From Pyrinomonadaceae bacterium (GTDB taxonomy: Bacteria > Acidobacteriota > Blastocatellia > Pyrinomonadales > Pyrinomonadaceae): a DNA stretch of 42,682 bases. The notes beneath the pieces were generated by a model. It had not been told where the DNA came from, did no database searches, and saw only the letters and a program-made list of their open reading frames with translations. The translations under genes and the position numbers were made by a program. Shown one piece after another: positions 29,208 through 38,295 of the stretch. The stretch is from assembly GCA_025922875.1 (NCBI GenBank), contig JAICGZ010000013.1, positions 1 through 42,682 of the forward strand, in the 5' to 3' direction. Numbering within the stretch: the first letter of the stretch is position 1; the number at the start of each line of letters is the position of its first letter.

Positions 29208-29582
29208 ATGAGAGAGACGGTGAACAAGCAGGAGACCCTCTGGTTGCTGGCGTTCTCGCCCGCGATTTGGGCCATCCACTTTCTATTGAGTTATGCGACC
29301 GCCTCCGTCTGGTGTGCAAAGATCTCAGGTCGTGATAACCCGATCGACGGCGCGCTACTGGCGATACTCGTGTACACCGTGCTCGCGCTGGCGGGAATTT
29401 TCGTCGTGGGCTGGCTTGGTTACAGGCGACACCGGATCGGCAACGGTAATTTGCCGCATGACGACGATACGCCGGAGGATCGAACTCGCTTTCTTGGTTT
29501 CGCGACCTTGCTGCTGTCGGGCCTGAGCGCGGTCGCGACGACGTTTTCTGCATTCGTGCTCTTTTTCTTCAGGAGATGTTGA
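29208..29582 (+). CDS. Small integral membrane protein of cytochrome oxidase operon
   Basis: 124 aa with about three TM helices, tightly packed between ctaD and ctaG. Confidence 0.75.
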   Translation: MRETVNKQETLWLLAFSPAIWAIHFLLSYATASVWCAKISGRDNPIDGALLAILVYTVLALAGIFVVGWLGYRRHRIGNGNLPHDDDTPEDRTRFLGFATLLLSGLSAVATTFSAFVLFFFRRC

Positions 29583-30211
29583 CGATGCGTCGTGCGTTCC
29601 TGATTGCGGGATTAGCAACACTACTCGCAGCCTGGCTTGGTCCACTGCCACGGCTGGCGCAAACGTCTTTCTCTGCACACATGATCATGCACATGGGCGT
29701 TGTCGCCGTTGCCTGTCCTTTGCTCGCTTTAGGGTTAAGGCAGACGAGACTTGACCCCGTACTCTTTGCTCCCGCGTTATTCGCGCCGATCGTTGCTTCG
29801 ATGCTGGAACTGATTGTTGTTTGGGCATGGCATGCTCCGGTCTTGCATCACCTTGCTCGCCACACCACCCTGGGACTTTTTCTCGAGCAATCAACGTTTT
29901 TGGTTTGCGGGTTACTGTTGTGGCTCTCAGCTTTCGGCGGCAATGAGGCAGAGCACAATTCAAGACGCGGCGCCGGCGTTATCGCGCTGCTGCTGACTTC
30001 AATGCACATGACGTTACTCGGAGCGTTGCTGGCCCTGGCGCCGCGACCGCTTTATCAACACGACACGCACACGGCGGCGCTCGCGGACCAACATCTGGGC
30101 GGCGCTGTGATGTTGATCGTAGGTGGCGTTTCGTATCTCGCCGGTGGGCTTGCGCTCGCCTTCGGGCTGTTGCGCGGATTCTCTCTTAAGACAGATAAGG
30201 CAAGACTCTGA
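29576..30211 (+). CDS. ctaG: Cytochrome c oxidase assembly factor CtaG-like
   Basis: SAHMIMHMGVVAVACPLLALGL, VVWAWHAPVLHHLARH, TSMHMTLLGALLALAPRPLY; caa3_CtaG-like. Confidence 0.9.
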   Translation: MLTMRRAFLIAGLATLLAAWLGPLPRLAQTSFSAHMIMHMGVVAVACPLLALGLRQTRLDPVLFAPALFAPIVASMLELIVVWAWHAPVLHHLARHTTLGLFLEQSTFLVCGLLLWLSAFGGNEAEHNSRRGAGVIALLLTSMHMTLLGALLALAPRPLYQHDTHTAALADQHLGGAVMLIVGGVSYLAGGLALAFGLLRGFSLKTDKARL

Positions 30212-31425
30212 TGCGGCAGTCCGTGAAAATCTTGTTGCTATTGGCTGCCGGCGCAGCAGGTCTGTTCAAAAAAGTTGCGGCCGCTCCTTCCGATCGCGAA
30301 ATAAATAGTAAAGACGAACAAAAGCATTCGAAGCTAACGCTTTGGCAAGCGGCTAAGGTACTGATCCTGGCGGGAGTTGCCGTTGGAGTTATCGGGTTCC
30401 TGGTGTTGATTTCGGGGCTGGTGCCAATCAAAGCAAGTTCCGGACATTGGAGAGTGACGCGCTGGTTTCTTACCTTCGCGATGCATCGCTCCGTTGGGAC
30501 CTACAGTACGCCGATCGAGGCGCCGCCGCTTTCAGATCCGGTGCTCGTGCAAAAGGGAGCGAGTGCTTATGAAAACAATTGTCGTGTTTGTCACGGCAGT
30601 CCGAAGCTGCCGCATCCACCTGTGGCGCAACACATGCTTCCGCGCCCGCCATACTTGCCCCATGTCGTTTCAGAGTGGGACACCGAGGAACTCTTTCATA
30701 TCGTAAAACACGGTCTTAAGTTTACGGGAATGCCCGCCTGGCCCTCGCAGCAACGTGATGATGAGGTATGGGCTGTAGTTGCGTTTTTGCTGGAATTCCC
30801 GAAGTTGGATCAAAACAGTTATCGCGGTCTGGTTGGAACTGATGCGGCGGCGGAGTTTGGTGAGGCGTTCGATCAGGTGCTGAGACATTGTGAAAGCTGT
30901 CATGGCCCACAGGGAATGGGGCGTGGATTTGGCGCAGCACCACGGCTCGCCGGGCAAAAAGTGGACTACCTTTATTCATCTTTATCGGCATACGCTCGTC
31001 AACAGCGATACAGCGGAATCATGCAACCAGTAGCAGCGCGATTGAATGAGGAGCAGATGCAGAGACTCGCGCAGCATTACGCAAATCTGCCGCGCAATCT
31101 TCCAACTGAAACACCTGATGCGGCTGGGGCTGTTGAGCGCGGGCAGAAGATTGCAAACGAGGGAATCCGCGAGCAACGCATACCGGCATGCAACTCGTGT
31201 CATCGACAAAGCGGCCCGAGAAATCCGATCTATCCGGAACTGTCAGGACAGTACGCGAATTACATCGTCCTGCAATTGAAACTCTTCCAGCGCGAGCAAC
31301 GAGGCGGCACTTCCTATGCTCACCTGATGAGACACGTTGCGCCGAATCTAAGCAACGATCAAATGCAGGACGTCGCTAACTACTACGAATCGCTAGCCCC
31401 TCAAGTCGCTTCCGCTGCCCGGTAA
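30211..31425 (+). CDS. Membrane-anchored multiheme cytochrome c (three CxxCH)
   Basis: Three heme motifs: NCRVCHGS, HCESCHGPQGMG, ACNSCHRQSGP; N-terminal TM. Confidence 0.92.
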   Translation: MRQSVKILLLLAAGAAGLFKKVAAAPSDREINSKDEQKHSKLTLWQAAKVLILAGVAVGVIGFLVLISGLVPIKASSGHWRVTRWFLTFAMHRSVGTYSTPIEAPPLSDPVLVQKGASAYENNCRVCHGSPKLPHPPVAQHMLPRPPYLPHVVSEWDTEELFHIVKHGLKFTGMPAWPSQQRDDEVWAVVAFLLEFPKLDQNSYRGLVGTDAAAEFGEAFDQVLRHCESCHGPQGMGRGFGAAPRLAGQKVDYLYSSLSAYARQQRYSGIMQPVAARLNEEQMQRLAQHYANLPRNLPTETPDAAGAVERGQKIANEGIREQRIPACNSCHRQSGPRNPIYPELSGQYANYIVLQLKLFQREQRGGTSYAHLMRHVAPNLSNDQMQDVANYYESLAPQVASAAR

Positions 31426-31529
31426 CTTCTCTGTGCAATCTCTGTGTTTTCTGTGTCTCTGTGGTTAATAATTGTTGGGGAAACACAAACCACAGCGACA
31501 CAGAGAACACAGAGGTTGCACAGAGAAGA
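31426..31529. repeat. CTCTGTG-heptad intergenic palindrome
   Basis: ACTTCTCTGTGCAATCTCTGTGTTTTCTGTGTCTCTGTGGTT / AACCACAGCGACACAGAGAACACAGAGGTTGCACAGAGAAG; begins right after the cytochrome c stop codon. Confidence 0.92.
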
Positions 31530-31637
31530 CCTGATAGGTTAGCGGTGACACAAAAGTGAGACGGCTAACATCCCGGATATACATGCAATCGTTATTGTTT
31601 TGGAAACTAATGTAAGAAAAACAAGGAGGAGAACATC

Positions 31638-31820
31638 ATGGCAATGACACATCGCGATCCGGTATGCAATATGGAAGTTGACGAGCAAACTGCTGCCGGT
31701 CGCTCTCAATATCAGGGTGAGAATTATTATTTTTGCAGTCAAGACTGCAAACAGAAATTCGATCGGAACCCTGAGCAGTACGCGAAACAGAAAGGCCAAG
31801 GTGCAGGTAGAACCAGCTAA
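31638..31820 (+). CDS. YHS-domain metal-binding protein
   Basis: HRDPVCNMEVDEQTAAGRSQYQGENYYFCSQDCKQKFDRNPEQY; strong SD AAGGAGGAGAA upstream. Confidence 0.9.
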   Translation: MAMTHRDPVCNMEVDEQTAAGRSQYQGENYYFCSQDCKQKFDRNPEQYAKQKGQGAGRTS

Positions 31821-31857
31821 TCACAGCCAACAAATCTCCGACCCGCCTGGTTCGCAC

Positions 31858-32400
31858 GTGACCATTTCACGACGAATCGGAGGCGGGGTTGTGCGGCTTT
31901 TTGGTTTTTCCATTTTGCTGCTGGTCCTGTTGGCGCTCGGCTGCGGAGTGCCGAGCGCCATCTCGCCAGGTTCGCCGTCCGAGACCGCTCCCGGAGAAGT
32001 CAGTTTCCAGTTGGCAGGACCGAACGAGGCCGCGATGATTGTTCGCGTGAAGATTAACGGACAGGGGCCATATGACTTTGTACTCGACACAGGCGCGACC
32101 TTCACCTGCGTTGATCGACAACTGTCAGAAGAGTTGAAACTTCCCGATTGGAGTGGTCCCCTCGGATCCGTTGTTATCACGGGTGGTGAGGGTCAAATGG
32201 GATTCGTGAAGATCGATAGACTGGAACTAGGCGACACAGCCAGTGCAACAGACCTTGTCGCCTGCAAGCTGGACCTGAGCCGGATGCAGCCTCCGGGCTT
32301 CGGAATAAAAGGGCTGGTCGGGCTGAACTTCCTGAAAAGTTACCGCATGACGATTGACTTTGAGCGCAACACGCTGCGGCTGGATAAGCCGGGAGGGTAA
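31858..32400 (+). CDS. Retropepsin-like aspartyl protease family lipoprotein
   Basis: FVLDTGATFTCVD active-site motif; lipobox-like LLLVLLALGC. Start ambiguous; GTG 31858 gives a coherent signal peptide and avoids overlap with the YHS gene. Confidence 0.75.
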   Translation: MTISRRIGGGVVRLFGFSILLLVLLALGCGVPSAISPGSPSETAPGEVSFQLAGPNEAAMIVRVKINGQGPYDFVLDTGATFTCVDRQLSEELKLPDWSGPLGSVVITGGEGQMGFVKIDRLELGDTASATDLVACKLDLSRMQPPGFGIKGLVGLNFLKSYRMTIDFERNTLRLDKPGG

Positions 32401-32455
32401 CCGCAAACAGACCGCCGCGTGCGGCATGCAGAAGAAGAAGAAAGCAGATGCTGAG

Positions 32456-32998
32456 ATGAAAAGTTTATTCAGCGCACCTTTACCAGTAGTACTCGTCCTG
32501 ATCTCATGGCTGGGCGTTGTCACAGTCGCGCAGAAGAGTAATTCATATAAAGTCAGTCCGGAACAGGTTGGAGAACTCCTGCACCGCCTTGACGAACATG
32601 CCGAGAGTTACCGCTCTCTCGTGGACATTCTGCTCGAGGTAAGCCGGCTTGACGGAACACCGCGCGAGAAGCGTTTAGATCTGCTGGTCGAAGAGTTCGA
32701 GCGTGAGGTTGACGCCCTCGAAGAACGATTTAACAAAAACGCTTCGACTGACACCGATGTAGAGCGCGTGCTGCGGGCCGCCGCGCGCGTTGACGCACCG
32801 CTCACGCGCGCACTTTCCGACCAGAGCCTTTCACCAGACGCTTCTCTGCGCGAAAGAGCGCGGACCGAGTGGGCTTTGCTCAAATCGAGCCTGAATAATC
32901 TTGCCGACTTCTACGAGATTAAGTGGGAGTGGGGCGAGCCGCCCGCACGCGCTGCAAGTGATGCGGCATCTGACGCGCGCACTGTTGGGCAGCGTTAA
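32456..32998 (+). CDS. Secreted protein with one WxW helical module
   Basis: Signal peptide MKSLFSAPLPVVLVLISWLGVVTVAQ; module ends LLKSSLNNLADFYEIKWEWG, similar to the modules of the BON proteins. Confidence 0.75.
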   Translation: MKSLFSAPLPVVLVLISWLGVVTVAQKSNSYKVSPEQVGELLHRLDEHAESYRSLVDILLEVSRLDGTPREKRLDLLVEEFEREVDALEERFNKNASTDTDVERVLRAAARVDAPLTRALSDQSLSPDASLRERARTEWALLKSSLNNLADFYEIKWEWGEPPARAASDAASDARTVGQR

Positions 32999-33023
32999 TG
33001 ATTCCGTGATTGGACTTACTTGC

Positions 33024-33120
33024 TCTTCTCTGTGCAATCTCTGTGTTCTCTGTGTCTCTGTGGTTGTTTTTCTTAAGCAATTCATAACCACAGAGAACAC
33101 AGAGATTGCACAGAGAAGAA
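33024..33120. repeat. CTCTGTG-heptad intergenic palindrome
   Basis: CTTCTCTGTGCAATCTCTGTGTTCTCTGTGTCTCTGTGGTT / AACCACAGAGAACACAGAGATTGCACAGAGAAG. Confidence 0.92.
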
Positions 33121-33146
33121 GTCGCGCAAGAGAGTTTTGTGCAAAG

Positions 33147-33602
33147 TCAGACCATCGCTTTATTAAACGCCATATATAACTCGGACAAACGATCCGTGGC
33201 GGCCGGATCGCTCCGCGCAAGCAATGTGATTAGTTCGTCTCGCTGATTCAATAACGGTCTCAGACTCTCCCTCTGAGCCGGCGTTAAGTCTGAAGGCCGG
33301 CCCAGTTCATCCACCTGTTCGAGTAATGAGGTGAAAAAATTACTGGCCGCCAAACGTGCACGCTCATATTCGCCGCGCCGCGCGTCAACTACTGCTGATG
33401 CAAGATCGTTCTCCAACCGGCAGAGTCTCAAGTTGCGCTCCGCTACATCGAGCTGGGCGCCGCGTTGGCGAGCTACAAGCCACATGGGAACCAAACCAAT
33501 GAGAAAAACTGCTACCAACACGACGGCATAAATAATGAAGCGACGACGCGTCGAACTATCCGCCTGCTCGTGTTCTTCGGGTTTTTCGCTGCTCATGTTC
33601 AA
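33147..33602 (-). CDS. Single-TM hypothetical protein (paralogue of 12640..13122)
   Basis: TM AVVLVAVFLIGLVPMWLV, then ENDLASAVVDARRGEYERARLAASNFFTSLLEQVDE...RDELITLLARSDPAATDRLSELYMAFNKA. Confidence 0.8.
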   Translation of the reverse strand: MNMSSEKPEEHEQADSSTRRRFIIYAVVLVAVFLIGLVPMWLVARQRGAQLDVAERNLRLCRLENDLASAVVDARRGEYERARLAASNFFTSLLEQVDELGRPSDLTPAQRESLRPLLNQRDELITLLARSDPAATDRLSELYMAFNKAMV

Positions 33603-33688
33603 TTCCTTTCGTTGTCAATATTCACTGCCACAGAGAAAGCGGCGAGTGTCGCCACTCGCCACTAAGGTTCTACTGCTCCGTGACGCCG

Positions 33689-34483
33689 CTACAGCCGTGG
33701 CTCCCAATACTTGGGGCGGCTGTAGTACTCGTAAAGCACGTCCTCGTAGGCGCGGCTCATCATCGTACGCGGATCATATTCAGGAGCATTCTTTATCTCC
33801 TGTCTCGAAAGACTTACGCTGACTCTCGAGTTGGGCCAACTGACCCCCGTGATCCACTCCGGCGAAACGACTACTTTCTTTCCTGGCCACCAATTCACCG
33901 TATCCACGACCATGTAGCGAATGACCCAGTTGGTATCGTCGACAATGAAATCTTCGACGTGGCCGATTTCGCCATCAGTCGCCTCGATGTAGTAACCCGT
34001 CACTTCAGCAGCGCTCCGCAGATGCGTGTCTTCAGCTTCCGGCAGCCGCTCAATCCGTGGCGCGGCCGCACTGCCGGTGGAACCGCTGACGCGGTCAGGG
34101 TATTTCATCGACCGTGTATCGTCCGGATAAAGTGGATATGCCGTTGCGCCCCAAAGAGCGGGACCACGCCAGTAGTACGGATAGCCAAAGTAATTCAGGT
34201 ATTCAGCTTCGCGCTGGCGCGAGACGGGCCGGTCTGTATATATGTCGGGGCTGTTCTTGATCTGTTCCTTGCTCAGCGTAGTTCGGAGTTCATCCGCCCG
34301 TTGCTTTGTCCTCAATGAAACGGGCGAAATCAGTACCTGCCTCCCTGGTATCCACTTGCCGGTATCGACGACGAGATAGCGGATAGCCCAATTCTCGTCG
34401 TCGAAAAGGAAGTCATCAACGCTACCGAAGTCGCCATCGGTAGCGTGAATCGTTTCGCCTCTCAGGCTCTTGATACTTAACAT
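33689..34483 (-). CDS. Tandem PRC-barrel domain protein
   Basis: GETIHATDGDFGSVDDFLFDDENWAIRYLVVDTGKWIPGRQVLISP and GYYIEATDGEIGHVEDFIVDDTNWVIRYMVVDTVNWWPGKKVVVSPEWI. Confidence 0.92.
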   Translation of the reverse strand: MLSIKSLRGETIHATDGDFGSVDDFLFDDENWAIRYLVVDTGKWIPGRQVLISPVSLRTKQRADELRTTLSKEQIKNSPDIYTDRPVSRQREAEYLNYFGYPYYWRGPALWGATAYPLYPDDTRSMKYPDRVSGSTGSAAAPRIERLPEAEDTHLRSAAEVTGYYIEATDGEIGHVEDFIVDDTNWVIRYMVVDTVNWWPGKKVVVSPEWITGVSWPNSRVSVSLSRQEIKNAPEYDPRTMMSRAYEDVLYEYYSRPKYWEPRL

Positions 34484-34513
34484 CTTTCACTTCTCCTTTA
34501 CATGCATAGCTCG

Positions 34514-35899
34514 TTAACGCGGCATCTGGCTCTCGACCATCAACTCATTGTTGACTGCAAAAAGACCGGGAACGCTCCGCGCGCGTGCATACGCAACGTT
34601 CCTGTCGCCCTCGTTATCCACCACGCCCTTGAGTGTCGCTCGTCCGCGATCGACGATTATGTGAATGGCCTGACGCGAACCGACACCGTATCTGAACAGT
34701 GGTGAATCGAAACCATAGATCTCGCGATAGAGCGCTCGACGAAGCCGCTCGTCGTTGGGTGAAACCGGCAGCACTTCGATCTCGTTGATTACGCGACTGA
34801 CGCCCGATATGTCCTCGATTACGTCTTCGGCTCTCGATTTGGTATCGGGCGGAGTCGTAACCTGGCCGCGCAGCACCACCGTGTTGTCGGGAAGTACTTC
34901 AAACTCGATCCAATCGAAAACACTGTAGTACGGAAGATCGGAAAGCAATTCGTGCCTGACCTCACGAGCAATCGCGCCTGCCGAGGGTGCGAGGCGGCGA
35001 TTAAGACTCACGCGTTGTCCCTGGGCACTTTGCGAGTTACTTTGTCGCGGCATACTCCGCGAATTTCGCGCGGCGATGGGCGCCGCTGGTCTCGACCAGT
35101 TCCAGGTGACATGATTCAAGAACGCCAAATCGTCGAGATTCGCTCTCACGCGAAACCAGTCGCGCATCGCCCTCGCGCTGGTATTGTGCTTTCGCAAAAA
35201 GTCGTCGATCGCTTTGGCATTGTTTAAGACTATGTTCAAGTCATCCGTGTTCAAGTTGCCTGATCTATCGGATTCATCCTCGAGCCGGTCAAGAGTGTTC
35301 TCAAACGTCGCGACGACCTTATTCATGAAGTCCTCGTACACCGTATCATCGAGGCGGCTACGGTCAAGCGACCCTTCAAAGCTGTCGCGAAAATCGTTCG
35401 CGGCCTCCTCCAGGCGGTCGATCACCTGTCGCGTCGACGCTCTGTTCATCGCCGTATCAGTAGATGGTACCCATACCCAGGCGATCGAGTACGCGCGGGC
35501 CAGTTGCTCGAGATTCGTCTTTACGTGATTCCAGTTTGTCTGCGCGGCAGGCGTGAGCTTGTGACTCTTCATAAACATGTCCAGTTGCAGACCGCGGCGA
35601 AGCACCTCTCTCACGTCCGACGCGATAGTGAAGTCGTCATCCATCCGGTCCTTGAGTCGATCGGCCGCTAACTCAAATTCATCTACCAGCGCATTGAACT
35701 GGTCTTCCAAATTGCTGTCGTCAAGCCGGCCTCGATCCAGCGCCGCGTCCACGCTGGTGCTAAATCGATCCGTATTCGTTTCCAGGCTGCTGATTAACTG
35801 CTTCGTTGCAGCCGTCGTCCTCAGCTGTTGACCATCCGCCGCGGGCACCTGGAGGACGGCGAGCAATATAACGAAGGTTAAAAGTGCAAACAATCTCAT
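34514..35899 (-). CDS. Secreted protein with two WxW helical modules and two BON domains (paralogue of 6284..7681)
   Basis: Same architecture as 6284..7681, with near-identical blocks such as REVRHELLSDLPYYSVFDWIEFEVLPDNTVVLRGQVTTPPDTKSRAE. Confidence 0.87.
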   Translation of the reverse strand: MRLFALLTFVILLAVLQVPAADGQQLRTTAATKQLISSLETNTDRFSTSVDAALDRGRLDDSNLEDQFNALVDEFELAADRLKDRMDDDFTIASDVREVLRRGLQLDMFMKSHKLTPAAQTNWNHVKTNLEQLARAYSIAWVWVPSTDTAMNRASTRQVIDRLEEAANDFRDSFEGSLDRSRLDDTVYEDFMNKVVATFENTLDRLEDESDRSGNLNTDDLNIVLNNAKAIDDFLRKHNTSARAMRDWFRVRANLDDLAFLNHVTWNWSRPAAPIAARNSRSMPRQSNSQSAQGQRVSLNRRLAPSAGAIAREVRHELLSDLPYYSVFDWIEFEVLPDNTVVLRGQVTTPPDTKSRAEDVIEDISGVSRVINEIEVLPVSPNDERLRRALYREIYGFDSPLFRYGVGSRQAIHIIVDRGRATLKGVVDNEGDRNVAYARARSVPGLFAVNNELMVESQMPR

Positions 35900-36303
35900 T
35901 TCCTCTCGTCTCCTTTCTTGGTTGGCTCACAATAGTTGAGCATTCGTCAAAAACAACAAAACTTACAAAACGCCAGAAAGCTTTCGTTCAGTCGTCGAGA
36001 AGAGATGATCGGGATCGTGTAACGGTTACAATCGCAGGTTGTATCGTTTCCAGCCCGAATGCGAACAGTTATCTGCTCTCTCGTCTCGATCATGCGGAAA
36101 GACCTGGCTAGTTGATTAATAGACACAAGTATAATGCCCCGGTAACTACAGTTCTTGCGCTATTCGTGAAGAAGTTTGGAAGTTATTGTTGCTTCAAAGT
36201 TCGTGCTGTTCGACACCGATCACAACCTGGACCACACACGATAGGACGTGAGTAAAATCACTTCTTGTGCAGGTGTAATCACCTACGTTGTGTTCACTGC
36301 AAC

Positions 36304-36490
36304 GGCTTTGCCCGAAGAGTTTGATTTCTCTGTGCAACCTCTGTGTCCTCTGTGTCTCTGTGGTGGTTTTTACGAATCATCTCCAATTAGGAGAAGAACT
36401 CTCGCGCAAAGGCGCAAAGCGCTACCGCGTTTCCAGGGGGTTTTCTTTGCGCCTTTGCGTGAGAAAAATGTTTCGCACAGAGGTCTCCAA
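36304..36490. repeat. Compound repeat: left CTCTGTG arm joined to CGCAAAGGCGCAAAG...CTTTGCGCCTTTGCG core
   Basis: GGCTTTGCCCGAAGAGT...CTCTGTGCAACCTCTGTG...CTCTGTGG then CTCGCGCAAAGGCGCAAAGCGCTACCGCGTTTCCAGGGGGTTTTCTTTGCGCCTTTGCGTGAGAAAAATGTTTCGCACAGAGGTCTCC. Confidence 0.88.
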
Positions 36491-36510
36491 ATGTGAGCGC
36501 TTTCGGTTTA

Positions 36511-37860
36511 TCACCCCGGCTCGTCCTTAGCCCGCTGGGCAATAAGAGACACAGTCTTCCCACTTTCAAGCGCGCGCCCCGCCTCGATATCGGAGATCCG
36601 CACCACGAACTGTTCGTCGTCGCTCACTCGCCCGAGCAACTTCACCAGCGTTTCGCCGTCGAGTCTTGATGTGTCGACGCCGCTCGACCGCAGCTCCTCG
36701 CGCAGTTTCTCCGCCGTGTTCGTGCCGCGGTCGTAAACATCCGGGTAGAGATGTAGTACGCCTGCCTCAATGACTGCAGTGTCGTAGTTAATGTCGACGG
36801 GCAGCGATTCGTCGAGGGTTAAGACGATGCGTTCGGTGCTGCTCCTCGCCCGCTCGATCTTCTTGCGGGCATCGGAGAGCCGCCGTGCCGACGCGATCTT
36901 TTTCGTCAAGTCGAAGATGTCGTCCGTGAGCATGCGTATGCAGCCGTGCGAGACGAGATTACCGATGTCGGAGGGTTTGGCCGCTTCGTGGATCAGGTAC
37001 GCGTCGCCGAGTGGAATCTTTATCTTACCGATCGGATTTCTTGGATCGTTCGCGGGGATACGTTCGTAAGGCTCGACCGATGACTGCCGGACCCACGCGC
37101 TGTTGGGCGGAATCCAGGCTGGATTCAGAATGATTCTGTTGGCCGCGCGCTCACCTATAGGGACTGGAAAAGCTTTGCGGCCGATGCCTACCGGATAAGT
37201 TTTGACCTCTTTGCCGTCTTGCCAGAGCGTCAGCAGAAACGCGGGCACGTTGAGGCTGATGCTGATGTTCCCCTGTCCTCCTTTCAGCGATGTCCGCACA
37301 ATACGCCCGCCGGTCAACTCATCCGAACGTACCGATTCATCAATGCCGATTGCGTCATTAGTCGACGTCATCTGCCCTGACGTAACGGGTGGACCAACTG
37401 CTGTCTGCGTTGTTAAAGCAATCGGTTCCGTCCGCCTGGTTTCATCGGCGTAAGTGATCTGCGCCCAGACTTCGCCGGCGAAATCCTCAGGAGTTTCAAT
37501 TTGAGTTTGGAACGTGCCGCTGCCCTGTTCGGTAGGTTGGGGAATCGTCTTGAGTTCGACGAAACGATCATCGTCGGCGATGATCGGGCGGTACAAGAGC
37601 CTGGCGTCTCTTGCGCCCGGCGCGCGGACGGTGAACGTCACCTCTTCAGCCGTAGCAATCTTCCAGTCTCCTGCGCCCTCGTCGACGGGCGACACTTCAA
37701 GCAGCGGCTGTCTGGCGGCAGCATCGGCCGGGCGCTCGCCTGCGCCAGCACTGGATGCCGTCCCCGTATTATCAACAACCTCTCGGCAAGCTCCTGCCAG
37801 AGTGGTGAGCACTATCACCACAACGAGTACGGCGCAATTCTTACTAACCGTCAAACTCAA
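36511..37860 (-). CDS. L,D-transpeptidase (YkuD) family protein
   Basis: DPRNPIGKIKIPLGDAYLIHEAAKPSDIGNLVSHGCIRMLTDDIFDL; N-terminal lipobox-like LTTLAGACRE. Confidence 0.92.
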   Translation of the reverse strand: MSLTVSKNCAVLVVVIVLTTLAGACREVVDNTGTASSAGAGERPADAAARQPLLEVSPVDEGAGDWKIATAEEVTFTVRAPGARDARLLYRPIIADDDRFVELKTIPQPTEQGSGTFQTQIETPEDFAGEVWAQITYADETRRTEPIALTTQTAVGPPVTSGQMTSTNDAIGIDESVRSDELTGGRIVRTSLKGGQGNISISLNVPAFLLTLWQDGKEVKTYPVGIGRKAFPVPIGERAANRIILNPAWIPPNSAWVRQSSVEPYERIPANDPRNPIGKIKIPLGDAYLIHEAAKPSDIGNLVSHGCIRMLTDDIFDLTKKIASARRLSDARKKIERARSSTERIVLTLDESLPVDINYDTAVIEAGVLHLYPDVYDRGTNTAEKLREELRSSGVDTSRLDGETLVKLLGRVSDDEQFVVRISDIEAGRALESGKTVSLIAQRAKDEPG

Positions 37861-38041
37861 CTTTACCCTCCTCCTTTGACGATCTGCTTCGGACAGCAGC
37901 GCGCCGAAATCAAATATGTTCTAAGTTAACTTTGGGCGACGATGCCGGCATCGGTCGGACCACCTAAGACGCGTGAGTGATTTCAGCCAGGCGCAAACAT
38001 TTTGAAATCAATCGGACATGGTTCAGACAGAGATCGCAGCG

Positions 38042-38183
38042 GTGCTTTGCCTCGAAAGTCTGATGATAAGGTGATCGTGCAAAGCCTGATAAGGGTATTG
38101 AGGGCGGCGACCGGCGCAACTGTAGGGGCGGCTACGGAGTGCCGCCCCTACAGTTGCGCCCTTGAAGTTCTGACTCTTGAGCA
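38042..38183. repeat. Type-C repeat: perfect 20-bp inverted repeat in degenerate terminal motifs
   Basis: GGCGCAACTGTAGGGGCGGC (38113-38132), 8-nt spacer, GCCGCCCCTACAGTTGCGCC (38141-38160); flanks GCTTTGCCTCGAAAGT and GACTCTTGAGCAAAGCC. Confidence 0.85.
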
Positions 38184-38295
38184 AAGCCCGCTACTCAGCG
38201 CCGATCTCTAATGTAGGTGTTACCACTTAACTCTTGAGTGAAAGTTCGGACGAACGTGTTCTTTGACGTTGTTATGCTCGTTCAAGGGGGGAACA

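Noticed and set aside
38002-38211. 69-aa plus-strand ORF
   Set aside because: Runs through the perfect inverted repeat at 38113-38160; no coding signal.
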